The notes under the pieces: model-generated | The model's database searches: none | What the model was told of the DNA's origin: nothing | What the model saw: the letters and a program-made list of their open reading frames with translations, nothing else | Position numbers and translations under genes: made by a program | Shown: positions 26,956-34,897 of the stretch, piece by piece | Layout of the letters: the number at the start of each line of letters is the position of its first letter | Position numbering within the stretch: the stretch's first letter is position 1 | Assembly (NCBI RefSeq): GCF_028771845.1 | Contig: NZ_CP118270.1 | Location: 4,402,001-4,466,000, forward strand | From: Paenibacillus marchantiae | GTDB lineage: Bacteria; Bacillota; Bacilli; Paenibacillales; Paenibacillaceae | DNA: 64,000 nt | Reading direction: 5' to 3'

Positions 26956-27764
26956 GCAAGCTGGAGATTGATAAACAAACCGAACGAGCAGGAGATTGGC
27001 TGAGCAGAATTCCGGGTCGTCTTCACGGGTGGATTATTCCGTTGGCTATTCTCCTCATCTGGGAATTGTCTTCTGCCCTTCAGCTGGTTTCAGCGACCAT
27101 GCTACCTGCTCCTTCCAAGATTGCAGAGCAGTTCATCCGTCTAATCTTGAACGGCGAGTTGCTGGAACATCTCGGGATCAGCTCCTATCGAGCGGGCTTG
27201 GGTTTTCTGCTTGGAACAGCTACCGGGCTCATGCTTGGTCTATCTACAGGGCTTGGGAAATTAGCGGAGCGCACACTTGACCCCTCATTACAAATGCTGC
27301 GGATGATCCCGCTTCTTTCCCTCATTCCATTATTCATTTTATGGTTTGGTGTAGGAGAGTTTTCAAAAATTCTAATGATCTCGCTAGGCGCGTTTTTTCC
27401 TGTTTATGTGAATACATTTCTCGGTATACGAAACGTTGATATGAAGCTGATTGAAGTCTCCCGGATTTACCAGTATTCAAGATGGGAGCTCCTTGGCAAG
27501 CTCATTATCCCTGCGGCACTTCCTAATATTCTGCTAGGAGTGAGACTGTCTTTGGGCGCGGCGTGGCTAGTCCTTGTTGTTGCTGAAATGATGGGAACCA
27601 GTGCAGGCGTCGGCTACATGATACAGGATGCTCGTGCTTACTCACAAACGGATATTGTATTTGTCGGTATTGTAGTCTTTGCGGTTGTAGGCAAGCTCTC
27701 GGATTCGGCTGTGCGACTGCTTGAAGACAGATGGCTAAGCTGGCGAGATACGTTCAAGGGATAA
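26952..27764 (+). CDS. ABC transporter permease, SsuC type (second)
   Basis: A 270-residue permease similar along its whole length to its neighbour (LFILWFGVGE, FPVYVNTFLGIRNVD, AEMMGTSAGVGYMIQDAR). Most SsuABC systems use one permease as a homodimer; here two tandem copies suggest a heterodimer. The ATGA overlap with the first copy indicates translational coupling. Confidence 0.92.
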   Translation: MSKLEIDKQTERAGDWLSRIPGRLHGWIIPLAILLIWELSSALQLVSATMLPAPSKIAEQFIRLILNGELLEHLGISSYRAGLGFLLGTATGLMLGLSTGLGKLAERTLDPSLQMLRMIPLLSLIPLFILWFGVGEFSKILMISLGAFFPVYVNTFLGIRNVDMKLIEVSRIYQYSRWELLGKLIIPAALPNILLGVRLSLGAAWLVLVVAEMMGTSAGVGYMIQDARAYSQTDIVFVGIVVFAVVGKLSDSAVRLLEDRWLSWRDTFKG

Positions 27765-27796
27765 TCCAAAAATCGAAACAAGAAGGGAAGATATAT

Positions 27797-29158
27797 ATGG
27801 GGACTAGACAAGAGCAGCTTCATCTAGGGGCATTCATTTATTATACAGGTCATCATCACTATGGCTGGCGCCGCTCGGATTCAGGAGCTGAACAGATTTT
27901 TGATTATAAATTTTACCGATCCATCGCACAGACAGCTGAACGAGGCAAGTTTGATATGATGTTTCTGGCTGATCTTCTCTATGTAATGGGTGCTGATCAA
28001 TCGGCTGCAGGGATGCTGGACCCGCTAACGCTCCTGTCGGCATTGGCTACGGATACAGAAAAGCTGGGTTTGACCGCCACGGTGTCGACTACCTATAACG
28101 AGCCGTATAACGTAGCTCGAAAATTTGCCACATTGGACCATATCAGTGAAGGACGCGCAGGATGGAACATCGTGACCTCCCAATTGGATGTTGAAGCAAA
28201 TAACTATGGACGAACAGAGCATCCTGAGCATGGGCTTCGATATAAAATGGCGCGGGAATTTGTCGAAGTAGCCACTCTGCTCTGGGATAGTTGGGAAGAT
28301 CACTCCTTAATTGTGGATCGGCAGGCTGGACTATTTGCAGACCCATCTAAATTAAAGGAAGTTTCATATAAAGGGCAGTGGTATTCCACCCAAGGTACGA
28401 TCAATGTACCTCGTTCGCCGCAAGGATACCCTGTACTCATCCAAGCTGGATCATCCGGACCGGGACAGGATTTTGCTGCCAACTATGGTGAAGTGATTTT
28501 CACGGCCCAACAGTCTCTGAATGCTGCGAAAGAGTTCTATAATAACGTCAAATCCAAACTCGCTCTATATGGACGCGAACAAAGCAGTATGAAAATAATG
28601 CCTGGTTTATCACCGATTCTGGGTAAGACGGAGGAGGAAGCTCAGAGGAAATATCAAGAACTGCAGGAGTTGATCCCTCCGGCGGCTGCAGTTGGTATGT
28701 TATCCGGGATGCTTAAGTTTGACCTTTCGGAATATCCTGTCGAAGGCCAACTGCCTGACATTCCTGATCCCGTGGAAGCTTCCAATGGCATGAAAAGCCG
28801 GGTACAGCTGATTATGGACATGGCACGAAAAGATAAGTTGTCCATTCTTGAGCTGGGTCGGAGGCTGATAGGGGCAAGAGGGCACATGCAGTTTGTGGGG
28901 ACCTATGAACAACTGGCTGATTTGATGCAACAATGGTTTGAAGAATATGGTTGCGACGGATTTAACATCATGCCACCTGTTCTGCCGGGAGATTTGAATG
29001 AATTTGTGGATCATGTGGTGCCGATTCTTCAAGCACGTGGACTCTTCCGCACGGATTATACGGGCAGCACGCTTCGTGATCATCTTGGGCTGGATCGCCC
29101 GGGTATAAGTCATTTTCAAAAAGAGAAGACGTTAGATAAGACCTCCATAACAATATGA
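27797..29158 (+). CDS. FMN-dependent monooxygenase, NtaA/SnaA/DszA group (LLM class)
   Basis: A 453-residue luciferase-like monooxygenase of the NtaA/DszA/SoxA branch: the start LHLGAFIYYTGHHHYGWR, RGKFDMMFLAD, LDHISEGRAGWNIVTS, YPVLIQAGSSGPGQDFA and DGFNIMPP are family landmarks. Such enzymes use reduced flavin and O2 to cleave C-S or C-N bonds; a separate flavin reductase is needed and is not seen here. GAAGGGAAG precedes the ATG at 27797; the longer frame from 27731 runs into the permease gene. With an SsuABC-like importer it most likely attacks an imported organosulfur compound. The substrate is not known. Confidence 0.87.
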   Translation: MGTRQEQLHLGAFIYYTGHHHYGWRRSDSGAEQIFDYKFYRSIAQTAERGKFDMMFLADLLYVMGADQSAAGMLDPLTLLSALATDTEKLGLTATVSTTYNEPYNVARKFATLDHISEGRAGWNIVTSQLDVEANNYGRTEHPEHGLRYKMAREFVEVATLLWDSWEDHSLIVDRQAGLFADPSKLKEVSYKGQWYSTQGTINVPRSPQGYPVLIQAGSSGPGQDFAANYGEVIFTAQQSLNAAKEFYNNVKSKLALYGREQSSMKIMPGLSPILGKTEEEAQRKYQELQELIPPAAAVGMLSGMLKFDLSEYPVEGQLPDIPDPVEASNGMKSRVQLIMDMARKDKLSILELGRRLIGARGHMQFVGTYEQLADLMQQWFEEYGCDGFNIMPPVLPGDLNEFVDHVVPILQARGLFRTDYTGSTLRDHLGLDRPGISHFQKEKTLDKTSITI

Positions 29159-29217
29159 AAACAGCTGTTTCAGTCTGATTTTCAATTGCTGGTCTCCCTA
29201 ATGAAGAAAGAGAAAAG

Positions 29218-29242
29218 AAGTCGCCTATTGGCGGCTTTTTTT
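29218..29242 (+). terminator. Terminator of the organosulfur operon
   Basis: An 8-bp stem AAGTCGCC/GGCGGCTT with a 4-base loop runs into seven T; a member of the repeated family. Confidence 0.88.
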
Positions 29243-29395
29243 CGTTTGGGACGATATAAGTTCTTGTTCCCAAATAAAAAAAATTCATTTCTTTAAAACT
29301 ATTTTCGACTCTCAGCTGTCTAACATGCGAAACAACATACAAAGTAAGCTTTATTAAAAATGCGGCAATAATCAAAATATACAGTCGCAACGGGG

Positions 29396-29920
29396 GTGGA
29401 CAAACTGAGTAAGGAAAGTACAGCACTAACTGAACAGCAGTTCAGTGATCGTCTGGAGGCATGTAAAGAAAAGCTTTATCGCTTCGCGTTCTCTTATGTG
29501 AAAAATGAACAGGAAGCCTTGGAAATTATATCTGAGGCATCTTATAAAGGTTTTCTATCTTATGAAAAAGTGAAAAGTCCTGATTATTTTGAAACCTGGA
29601 TGACCCGGATCGTCATCAACTGTTCTCTGGATCACATCAGACGAAAGAAGAAATACACGTATATGGAAGACAGTACAATACCGTTTGCAGCCGAGGAGAG
29701 TTCCATGGGGCTTGAAGAGCAATGGGATTTATACGAAGCACTTGATCATCTGCATCCCGAAGATAGGGCATTTATCGTTTTGAAATTTTTCCAGGATCAG
29801 CGATTCAAGGATATGGCGGAGGTACTGTCCCTGCCGGAAAGCACGGTGAAGACCAGGTTCTATAAGATCTTAAACAAACTCAAAAAATATCTGACCAAGG
29901 AAGAGGTTGATTTTACATGA
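29396..29920 (+). CDS. ECF-type RNA polymerase sigma factor
   Basis: A 174-residue sigma factor with only regions 2 and 4. Region 2 covers LYRFAFSYVKNEQEALEIIS and FETWMTRIVINCSLDHIRRK; region 4 covers LHPEDRAFIVLKFFQDQRFK and LSLPESTVKTRFYKILNKLK. The GTG at 29396 is the only practical start in frame, but the GGGGGTGG around it makes the exact ribosome site unclear. Its stop overlaps the next gene, which encodes a membrane protein of anti-sigma type. It presumably responds to an envelope signal. Confidence 0.85.
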   Translation: MDKLSKESTALTEQQFSDRLEACKEKLYRFAFSYVKNEQEALEIISEASYKGFLSYEKVKSPDYFETWMTRIVINCSLDHIRRKKKYTYMEDSTIPFAAEESSMGLEEQWDLYEALDHLHPEDRAFIVLKFFQDQRFKDMAEVLSLPESTVKTRFYKILNKLKKYLTKEEVDFT

Positions 29921-30768
29921 CAGGAAAAGAACGATATGAACAGATCAATATCCCATCCGGCCTTTCCGGAGTTATTCAGCAAGCCCGTCAGCGCGCACGA
30001 AACCAAAAGCGAAGAAAAATGATGATCTGGCGTAGTTCATCCCTGGTTGCTGCCTGTGCTGCGGTGATGATAACAGCTAACGTTCCGGGTGTAGCCAAGG
30101 CATTATCCGATGTACCTGTTATAGGTTCTGTCGTCAAAATTTTGCAAGTTGGTGGGGGCGGGGAGCGCACAGATGGTGTTTCGGTTACAACGACCAAAGA
30201 ATCGGATACACTAAACATTAATTTTCAGATCGATGGTGAACAGATCACCTCTGCTCCATCGTATACTGTGGATCACAAAGAAGGGCCGAATCGTCTGATC
30301 TTCACCTTCAATGGGGTACGTCATCTGGATTATGACAAGTTGGAGAAGGATATTAAAGCACTTAAGAATGTAAAAGATGTCTATCAAAATATCATTTTGG
30401 ATGATTCTGCGATTGGCTTTGTGGTTGAACTTAAAGATGATGTGGATTATTCCGTGTCAGAGTATCAGCAACCTGGATATATTCAGTTGAAGCTTTTTTC
30501 AGACGGGAAGACAACGCAATCGCATGAACTTTTCTTTGTACGGAGCGAAGACATGGAGCAGGGTGAAGCACTGGCTATGTTGGCTGAACAGTATTCTGCC
30601 GATGGCAGCAGCGTTGTGCAGACCCAAAATGGAAAATTCACCGTCGTTATGGGTGCCTTCGATAACCGGGCAGATGCAGAGAAACACCTGAAAGAATTTA
30701 CTGACCGAGAAGAATACAGTGAACCACTGCATGTCGACAGCTGGATGAGTAATGAAAATCCGCAATAA
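29917..30768 (+). CDS. Membrane anti-sigma-like protein with DUF4179-type core and SPOR-like tail
   Basis: A 283-residue protein whose ATG overlaps the sigma factor stop (ATGA). A basic cytoplasmic N-terminus (residues 1-36), one membrane segment (about 38-57) and an extracellular domain follow. The segment around ANVPGVAKALSDVPVIGSVV resembles the DUF4179 family that is commonly coded next to ECF sigma factors. The last ~45 residues (GKFTVVMGAFDNRADAEKHL) look like a SPOR peptidoglycan-binding repeat. The likely role is to hold the sigma factor until an envelope signal is sensed. Anti-sigma activity is inferred from position. Confidence 0.7.
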   Translation: MTGKERYEQINIPSGLSGVIQQARQRARNQKRRKMMIWRSSSLVAACAAVMITANVPGVAKALSDVPVIGSVVKILQVGGGGERTDGVSVTTTKESDTLNINFQIDGEQITSAPSYTVDHKEGPNRLIFTFNGVRHLDYDKLEKDIKALKNVKDVYQNIILDDSAIGFVVELKDDVDYSVSEYQQPGYIQLKLFSDGKTTQSHELFFVRSEDMEQGEALAMLAEQYSADGSSVVQTQNGKFTVVMGAFDNRADAEKHLKEFTDREEYSEPLHVDSWMSNENPQ

Positions 30769-30776
30769 TGAAAGTG

Positions 30777-30803
30777 GCCTGCCTTAACGCAGGCTTCTTC
30801 TTG
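30777..30803 (+). terminator. First terminator after the sigma/anti-sigma pair
   Basis: A 6-bp GCCTGC/GCAGGC stem with a 6-base loop followed by TTCTTCTTG; a weak terminator. Confidence 0.6.
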
Positions 30804-30843
30804 TAGACTTTATTATTGAAGTTCATTTCCGTTATCTTTTACG

Positions 30844-30868
30844 AGTCGCCCTTTTGGCGACTTTTTTT
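30844..30868 (+). terminator. Second terminator after the sigma/anti-sigma pair
   Basis: AGTCGCC/GGCGACT stem, 5-base loop and seven T; a strong member of the repeated family that insulates the van-like genes downstream. Confidence 0.88.
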
Positions 30869-31010
30869 GTTGTAACTATGAGAAGTGTAAATCTGTAATC
30901 TTACATCGTTGTCAGTTTTGTGTAAGTTTGATCGATAGGAGCTGAAGTGGCCTTAATATACACTTAAATCAATTCAACGCACTACATTTACACCTTTAGG
31001 AGGCCAAACA
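30869..31010. other. Leader region of the van-like cassette
   Basis: This gap between the terminators and the first start codon of the cassette is AT-rich. A TTGTCA lies at about 30910 and AGGAGG just before the ATG at 31011. No convincing -10 at the right distance, VanR-type box or riboswitch was seen. Confidence 0.3.
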
Positions 31011-31115
31011 ATGAAAAGTGCATATGCGGATCTACTGAAAATATTAAGTAAAAACAAGCTATCTATTCGGTTGAGGAAATCATTCGGATGTACCGAGATA
31101 CTTGGGCTGAAATAG
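31011..31115 (+). CDS. 34-residue leader ORF, or frameshifted N-terminus of the racemase
   Basis: An ATG with a near-perfect AGGAGG eight bases ahead opens a frame of 34 codons that overlaps the racemase start and ends TAG. One extra A in the run AAAAA at 31050-31054 would join it in frame to the racemase and give MKSAYADLLKILSK, then KQAIYSVEEIIRMYRDTW, a natural-looking helix. So this is either a leader peptide coupled to the racemase or the true N-terminus disrupted by a 1-base deletion, a sequencing error or -1 slippage. The racemase domain itself is intact from 31088. Confidence 0.45.
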   Translation: MKSAYADLLKILSKNKLSIRLRKSFGCTEILGLK

Positions 31116-32242
31116 ATTTAACGCAAATTCGCAAAAATATCATAGAGATCCGCAAATTTCTACCACGTTCGACCAAACTAATGGCCGTTGTTAAAGCAAA
31201 TGCATACGGCCATGGAGATATCGAGACGAGCAAAGAAGCAGTAGAGGCAGGCGCGGATTATTTAGCGTGTGCCTTCATTGAAGAAGCCATCCGCCTAAGG
31301 AATGCGGGCTTAAAACAACCGATTCTTATTTTGACTCCGATTCGTCCTGAATTTGTACCTTTGGCTCTGGAACATGATTTGATGCTTACCGTTACACAAG
31401 CGTCTTGGTTTCAGGAGATGAGAAAATACAAGCCTGTTCATACCCCGCATAAGTTATCTGTGCATGTGAAAATGGATACTGGACTTGGGCGAATCGGTAT
31501 ACGCACGCAAGAAGAGTGGCAAGAAATGGTTCCTTGGCTCAGAGCATCAGATGTAGTATTCGACGGGTTCTATACCCACTTCGCGACTGCAGGTGAGGCA
31601 GACAACTGTTATCTACAGCTTCAGATTCAACGCTTCCTGGAAATGAAAGAGTGGAGCAGTATGTCACGGATTCCAATCAATCATTATCACTGTGCGGGAA
31701 GTGTGGCAGCACTTCGATTTCCGGAATTGTGCATGGATATGGCTCGAATAGGAGCTGCAATCTATGGCTTTTATCCGGAAAAATTAGTACCTAACATCCA
31801 ACTAAAACCAGCATTCAGTTTACACAGTAGACTCTTGCAAACGAAAAGATTAAAAAAAGGCGAATATGTGGGTTACAACAATGCTTATCAAACAGACTCA
31901 GATCAATGGATCGGAACAGTGCCTATCGGCTATGCCGATGGATGGTCGCAGAGAATGCAAAATACGGAGGTGTTGGTGGAAGGGGTTCGTGCAGAAATTA
32001 TAGGGAAAATCTCCATGGATCAATTGATGGTCAAGCTTCCCATGTATTTTCCGGAAGGATCAAAGTTGACCTTCATTGGCTATTCAGGTGAGCAGGAAAT
32101 TCCGATTCAGGTACTGGCCAATCATATCGGTGGTGTCTCTCAAGAAATAACGAGTTCCATCACGGACAGAGTGTTACGAATTTATAAAGAAGGTGGGGAA
32201 GTTCATCATGAAATCACGGGAAGTCGTACAAAAACATATTGA
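31088..32242 (+). CDS. Alanine/serine racemase-like protein (soluble VanT-like or Alr)
   Basis: A 384-residue PLP racemase of the alanine racemase fold. The PLP lysine is in AVVKANAYGHG (Lys36), the second catalytic Tyr in VGYNNAY (about 263), and PIGYADG and GKISMDQ are conserved landmarks. The phosphate-binding stretch reads HCAGSVA where ordinary Alr has HCANSAG, a substitution in the active-site surroundings. It lacks the membrane domain of enterococcal VanT. GAGG lies about 10 bases before the ATG. The next two genes encode a D,D-peptidase and a D-Ala-D-X ligase, so it probably supplies D-Ala or D-Ser for that ligase; which one cannot be decided from sequence. Confidence 0.85.
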   Translation: MYRDTWAEIDLTQIRKNIIEIRKFLPRSTKLMAVVKANAYGHGDIETSKEAVEAGADYLACAFIEEAIRLRNAGLKQPILILTPIRPEFVPLALEHDLMLTVTQASWFQEMRKYKPVHTPHKLSVHVKMDTGLGRIGIRTQEEWQEMVPWLRASDVVFDGFYTHFATAGEADNCYLQLQIQRFLEMKEWSSMSRIPINHYHCAGSVAALRFPELCMDMARIGAAIYGFYPEKLVPNIQLKPAFSLHSRLLQTKRLKKGEYVGYNNAYQTDSDQWIGTVPIGYADGWSQRMQNTEVLVEGVRAEIIGKISMDQLMVKLPMYFPEGSKLTFIGYSGEQEIPIQVLANHIGGVSQEITSSITDRVLRIYKEGGEVHHEITGSRTKTY

Positions 32243-33014
32243 AATCAGCGTAAGTAACGAAGAACGGTTTCAAGGACACTTAGTGTTAATAAATGATCAA
32301 AACCCAATCAGAAGGCAAGTACAAGTCCATCAACTAGAGTCACTGGATTCCTTGCCTTCAATAAAGAAGTTAAATAAGGAGATGCTTCTGGAGAAGCAGT
32401 GTTTCAATCAATTTCATGCTCTGCTTAAAGCTTGTGGGGGGACGGATGAAATTGTCGCCGTCAGCGCATATCGAACAAAAGAAGATCAAGTCCAGATCTA
32501 TCAAGATTGTTTGATAGAACAGGGTTCGGAATATACTTCCAAATACGTTGCCTTGCCTGACCATAGTGAACACCAAACGGGGTTGGCTATCGATGTGGGT
32601 AAATTGAAATCGAATATCGATTTTATTGCTCCTTCCTTTCCGGACACGGGCATTTACAAGTCCTTCAGACAACATGCCATACAATTCGGTTTTATCCTTC
32701 GATATAAACAAGAAAAAGAATCGATCACTCGTATTGCTTATGAGCCCTGGCATTTTAGATATGTAGGATATCCCCATTCCAAAATCATGGAAGAAAACAA
32801 GCTATGTTTAGAGGAGTACATCGATTTTGTACAGCAATATCGGTTCTCTGGAGAGCAGCTTACAATTAAAGAAAAGGACATGACAATCCAGATATATTAT
32901 GTTTCCGCGGATAAAGGGACATCTAGCCATATCCCGATCTTGAGCTGTGATTCTTATCGCATATCAGGGACGAATCGTGAAGGATTCATTGTTACGACTT
33001 TCTCCAAAAATTAA
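32208..33014 (+). CDS. VanXY/VanY-like D,D-peptidase, M15B family
   Basis: A 268-residue zinc peptidase. SEHQTGLAID (120-129) and EPWHFRYVG (179-187) give the zinc ligands His122, Asp129 and His182 and the catalytic Glu179. The stretch GFILRY...ITRIAYEPWHFRYVG is very like VanXY enzymes as I recall them. No signal peptide or membrane segment is present, unlike most VanY, so it should act in the cytoplasm on D-Ala-D-Ala or UDP-pentapeptide. A ~55-residue C-terminal extension resembles the tail of VanY(G)-like proteins. AGGTGGGG lies about 9 bases before the ATG, inside the racemase gene (35-base overlap). Confidence 0.85.
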   Translation: MKSREVVQKHIEISVSNEERFQGHLVLINDQNPIRRQVQVHQLESLDSLPSIKKLNKEMLLEKQCFNQFHALLKACGGTDEIVAVSAYRTKEDQVQIYQDCLIEQGSEYTSKYVALPDHSEHQTGLAIDVGKLKSNIDFIAPSFPDTGIYKSFRQHAIQFGFILRYKQEKESITRIAYEPWHFRYVGYPHSKIMEENKLCLEEYIDFVQQYRFSGEQLTIKEKDMTIQIYYVSADKGTSSHIPILSCDSYRISGTNREGFIVTTFSKN

Positions 33015-33068
33015 GTTATAGCAATAAGGGTGATTTAGATTCATATCACATTTTAGGAGGCTTTTACG

Positions 33069-34121
33069 ATGCAGAAGAAGTCGATTGCGGTATTGTTTGG
33101 CGGATGTTCAGGTGAGTATAACGTTTCTTTGAGCTCAGCCGCTTCAGTGATTGAAAATTTGGATACCGAAAAATACAATCTTGTGTTAATTGGAATTACA
33201 CAGCAAGGCTCTTGGCTCAGATATAGTGGAACGGTTGAGGATATTCGCAATGATCGGTGGCATTTGCATCCGAGTTGTATCCCATCCTTTTTCTCACCTA
33301 GCAGAGAAGTCAAAGGACTCATTGAGCTAGTTCATATGGAATATCATGTAACAACGATTGATGTTGTATTTCCAGTGCTTCACGGCAAATACGGTGAGGA
33401 TGGAACCTTGCAAGGCTTATTGGAACTGTCGGGCATACCGTTTGTTGGATGTGGCATGTTATCCTCTGCTTTGTGTATGGACAAGGAACTGGCTCATAAA
33501 CTGGTGCAGGCAGCAGGCATAGATACACCGAGTTCCCTTACAATACATAGGAGTGAACGGATGGAAGAAGTGCTATCAGAAGCAGAAGCACTGGGTTTCC
33601 CACTCTTTGTTAAGCCGGCTAGATCAGGATCGTCATTAGGAATATCGAAGGTGAACAATAGGAAAGAGTTGATTACTGGAATTGAACACGCCTTCATATA
33701 CGACAGCAAAGTTGTCATTGAGCAGAATATTAATGGTTTTGAAGTGGGGTGTGCTGTATTGGGCAATTCTGATCCCAAAATCGGCATGATTGATGAGATT
33801 GAACTACAGGGGCACTTTTTTGACTTCTCGGAAAAGTACTCCTTGATCAGTTCGAAGATTCACTTGCCAGCCCGCATTAATGAGGACACTGCAATGAAGG
33901 TTAAAGAGAGTGCCTTGACTATTTATAAAACGCTTGGGTGCAGAGGGTTTGCGCGAGTAGATATGTTCCTGACCACTGACGGAAGAATGGTGTTCAATGA
34001 AGTTAACACGATACCTGGTTTCACGTCGAATTCCCGCTATCCTAACATGCTCCAAGCTAGCGGCATGACTTATGCAGATATTCTTAACCAGCTCATAGAG
34101 CTTGCCATTGATGAGAACTGA
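33069..34121 (+). CDS. D-Ala-D-X ligase, VanG/VanC-like (probable D-Ala-D-Ser ligase)
   Basis: A 350-residue ATP-grasp ligase. Family landmarks are FGGCSGEYNVSL (10-21), LHGKYGEDGT (104-113), KPARSGSSLG (182-191) and NEVNTIPGFTSNSRYP (310-325). The omega loop reads FFDFSEKY (250-257), the EKY form of resistance ligases rather than the usual YDYxxKY of Ddl, and as recalled it is closest to VanG. With Arg in SNSRYP, this points to D-Ser (or another non-Ala second residue) rather than D-Ala. AGGAGG lies 8-9 bases before the ATG. It is the last gene of the cassette. No vanR or vanS gene is nearby, so expression may be constitutive or controlled elsewhere. Confidence 0.82.
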   Translation: MQKKSIAVLFGGCSGEYNVSLSSAASVIENLDTEKYNLVLIGITQQGSWLRYSGTVEDIRNDRWHLHPSCIPSFFSPSREVKGLIELVHMEYHVTTIDVVFPVLHGKYGEDGTLQGLLELSGIPFVGCGMLSSALCMDKELAHKLVQAAGIDTPSSLTIHRSERMEEVLSEAEALGFPLFVKPARSGSSLGISKVNNRKELITGIEHAFIYDSKVVIEQNINGFEVGCAVLGNSDPKIGMIDEIELQGHFFDFSEKYSLISSKIHLPARINEDTAMKVKESALTIYKTLGCRGFARVDMFLTTDGRMVFNEVNTIPGFTSNSRYPNMLQASGMTYADILNQLIELAIDEN

Positions 34122-34159
34122 GAGCGGCCAAGTGGAACATAAAACTGAAAAGAAATATT

Positions 34160-34197
34160 TGATTACCCATTGTGTAATAATACACAATGGGTAATCA
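34160..34197. terminator. Perfect 17-bp inverted repeat between the ligase and tetR genes
   Basis: Arms 34160-34176 and 34181-34197 are perfect and the loop is ATAA. No T-run follows, so it may end the ligase transcript poorly, or act as an operator for the TetR regulator that starts 62 bases later. Confidence 0.5.
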
Positions 34198-34258
34198 TAT
34201 TATCATGAAGGAATGAAGACTAAATCTACCCTAACAGAAGGGCGGGCATTATTTAGCG

Positions 34259-34873
34259 ATGAATAAACCAAGTTTGCGTGATATCAAAAGAGAGGCAACC
34301 ACAAAAGCGCTGGCCAGCGCAGCGTTTGAACTTGCGGTTGAGCGGGGATTGGATGGATTCATTATCGATGATCTCGTTCAAAGGGCTGGGTACTCCAGAA
34401 AAACGTTTGCCAACCATTTCTCTTGTAAAGAAGAAGCGATAGCCATGGCGGCAATACTTACAACAGACCATTACGATGACGAGCCATTCAATGAAATTAC
34501 ACAACAAAACATACTGCCGTTGGATGCTCTATATGTATTGATAAAGAGATCACTAACCGCAGAGTATGTTTCCAAAATGCGTCAACTCGTATTGCTTTCC
34601 AAACAGTATCCAACGCTCGAACCGTATCTTCTCAGTGTGCTTTCTCGTTTGCAAGCTACGGCTCAGGAAACACTAACCGATTTATCCCACGGACGGTATC
34701 CCCAAGGATACTCCCATCTTCTTTCGGGGGCTGTATACGGCGCTGTCCTCGCGATATTCGATGGAAGTATCAACGTGCTGCTTCCAGGGCAAGGGACAAC
34801 AAATTCTCCTAGGGAGATGACGCTGGATCAATATTTGGATGACATGTTCAACTACTTGCGAACCGGATTTTAG
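34259..34873 (+). CDS. TetR-family transcriptional regulator
   Basis: A 204-residue TetR protein with the helix-turn-helix FIIDDLVQRAGYSRKTFANH and a C-terminal alpha domain. The ribosome site is weak and distant (AAGGGCGGG). It lies 24 bases upstream of an esterase gene in the same direction and probably controls it together with itself; the long palindrome upstream is a possible operator. Confidence 0.83.
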   Translation: MNKPSLRDIKREATTKALASAAFELAVERGLDGFIIDDLVQRAGYSRKTFANHFSCKEEAIAMAAILTTDHYDDEPFNEITQQNILPLDALYVLIKRSLTAEYVSKMRQLVLLSKQYPTLEPYLLSVLSRLQATAQETLTDLSHGRYPQGYSHLLSGAVYGAVLAIFDGSINVLLPGQGTTNSPREMTLDQYLDDMFNYLRTGF

Positions 34874-34897
34874 AAAACTCCTGAAAGGATGGCGAAT

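Noticed and set aside
31047..31055. Classical -1 slippery heptamer at the leader/racemase junction
   Set aside because: The sequence is T-AAA-AAC, not A-AAA-AAC, so the first tRNA would pair poorly after slipping; programmed frameshifting is possible but a simple indel or leader peptide is the more likely reading.
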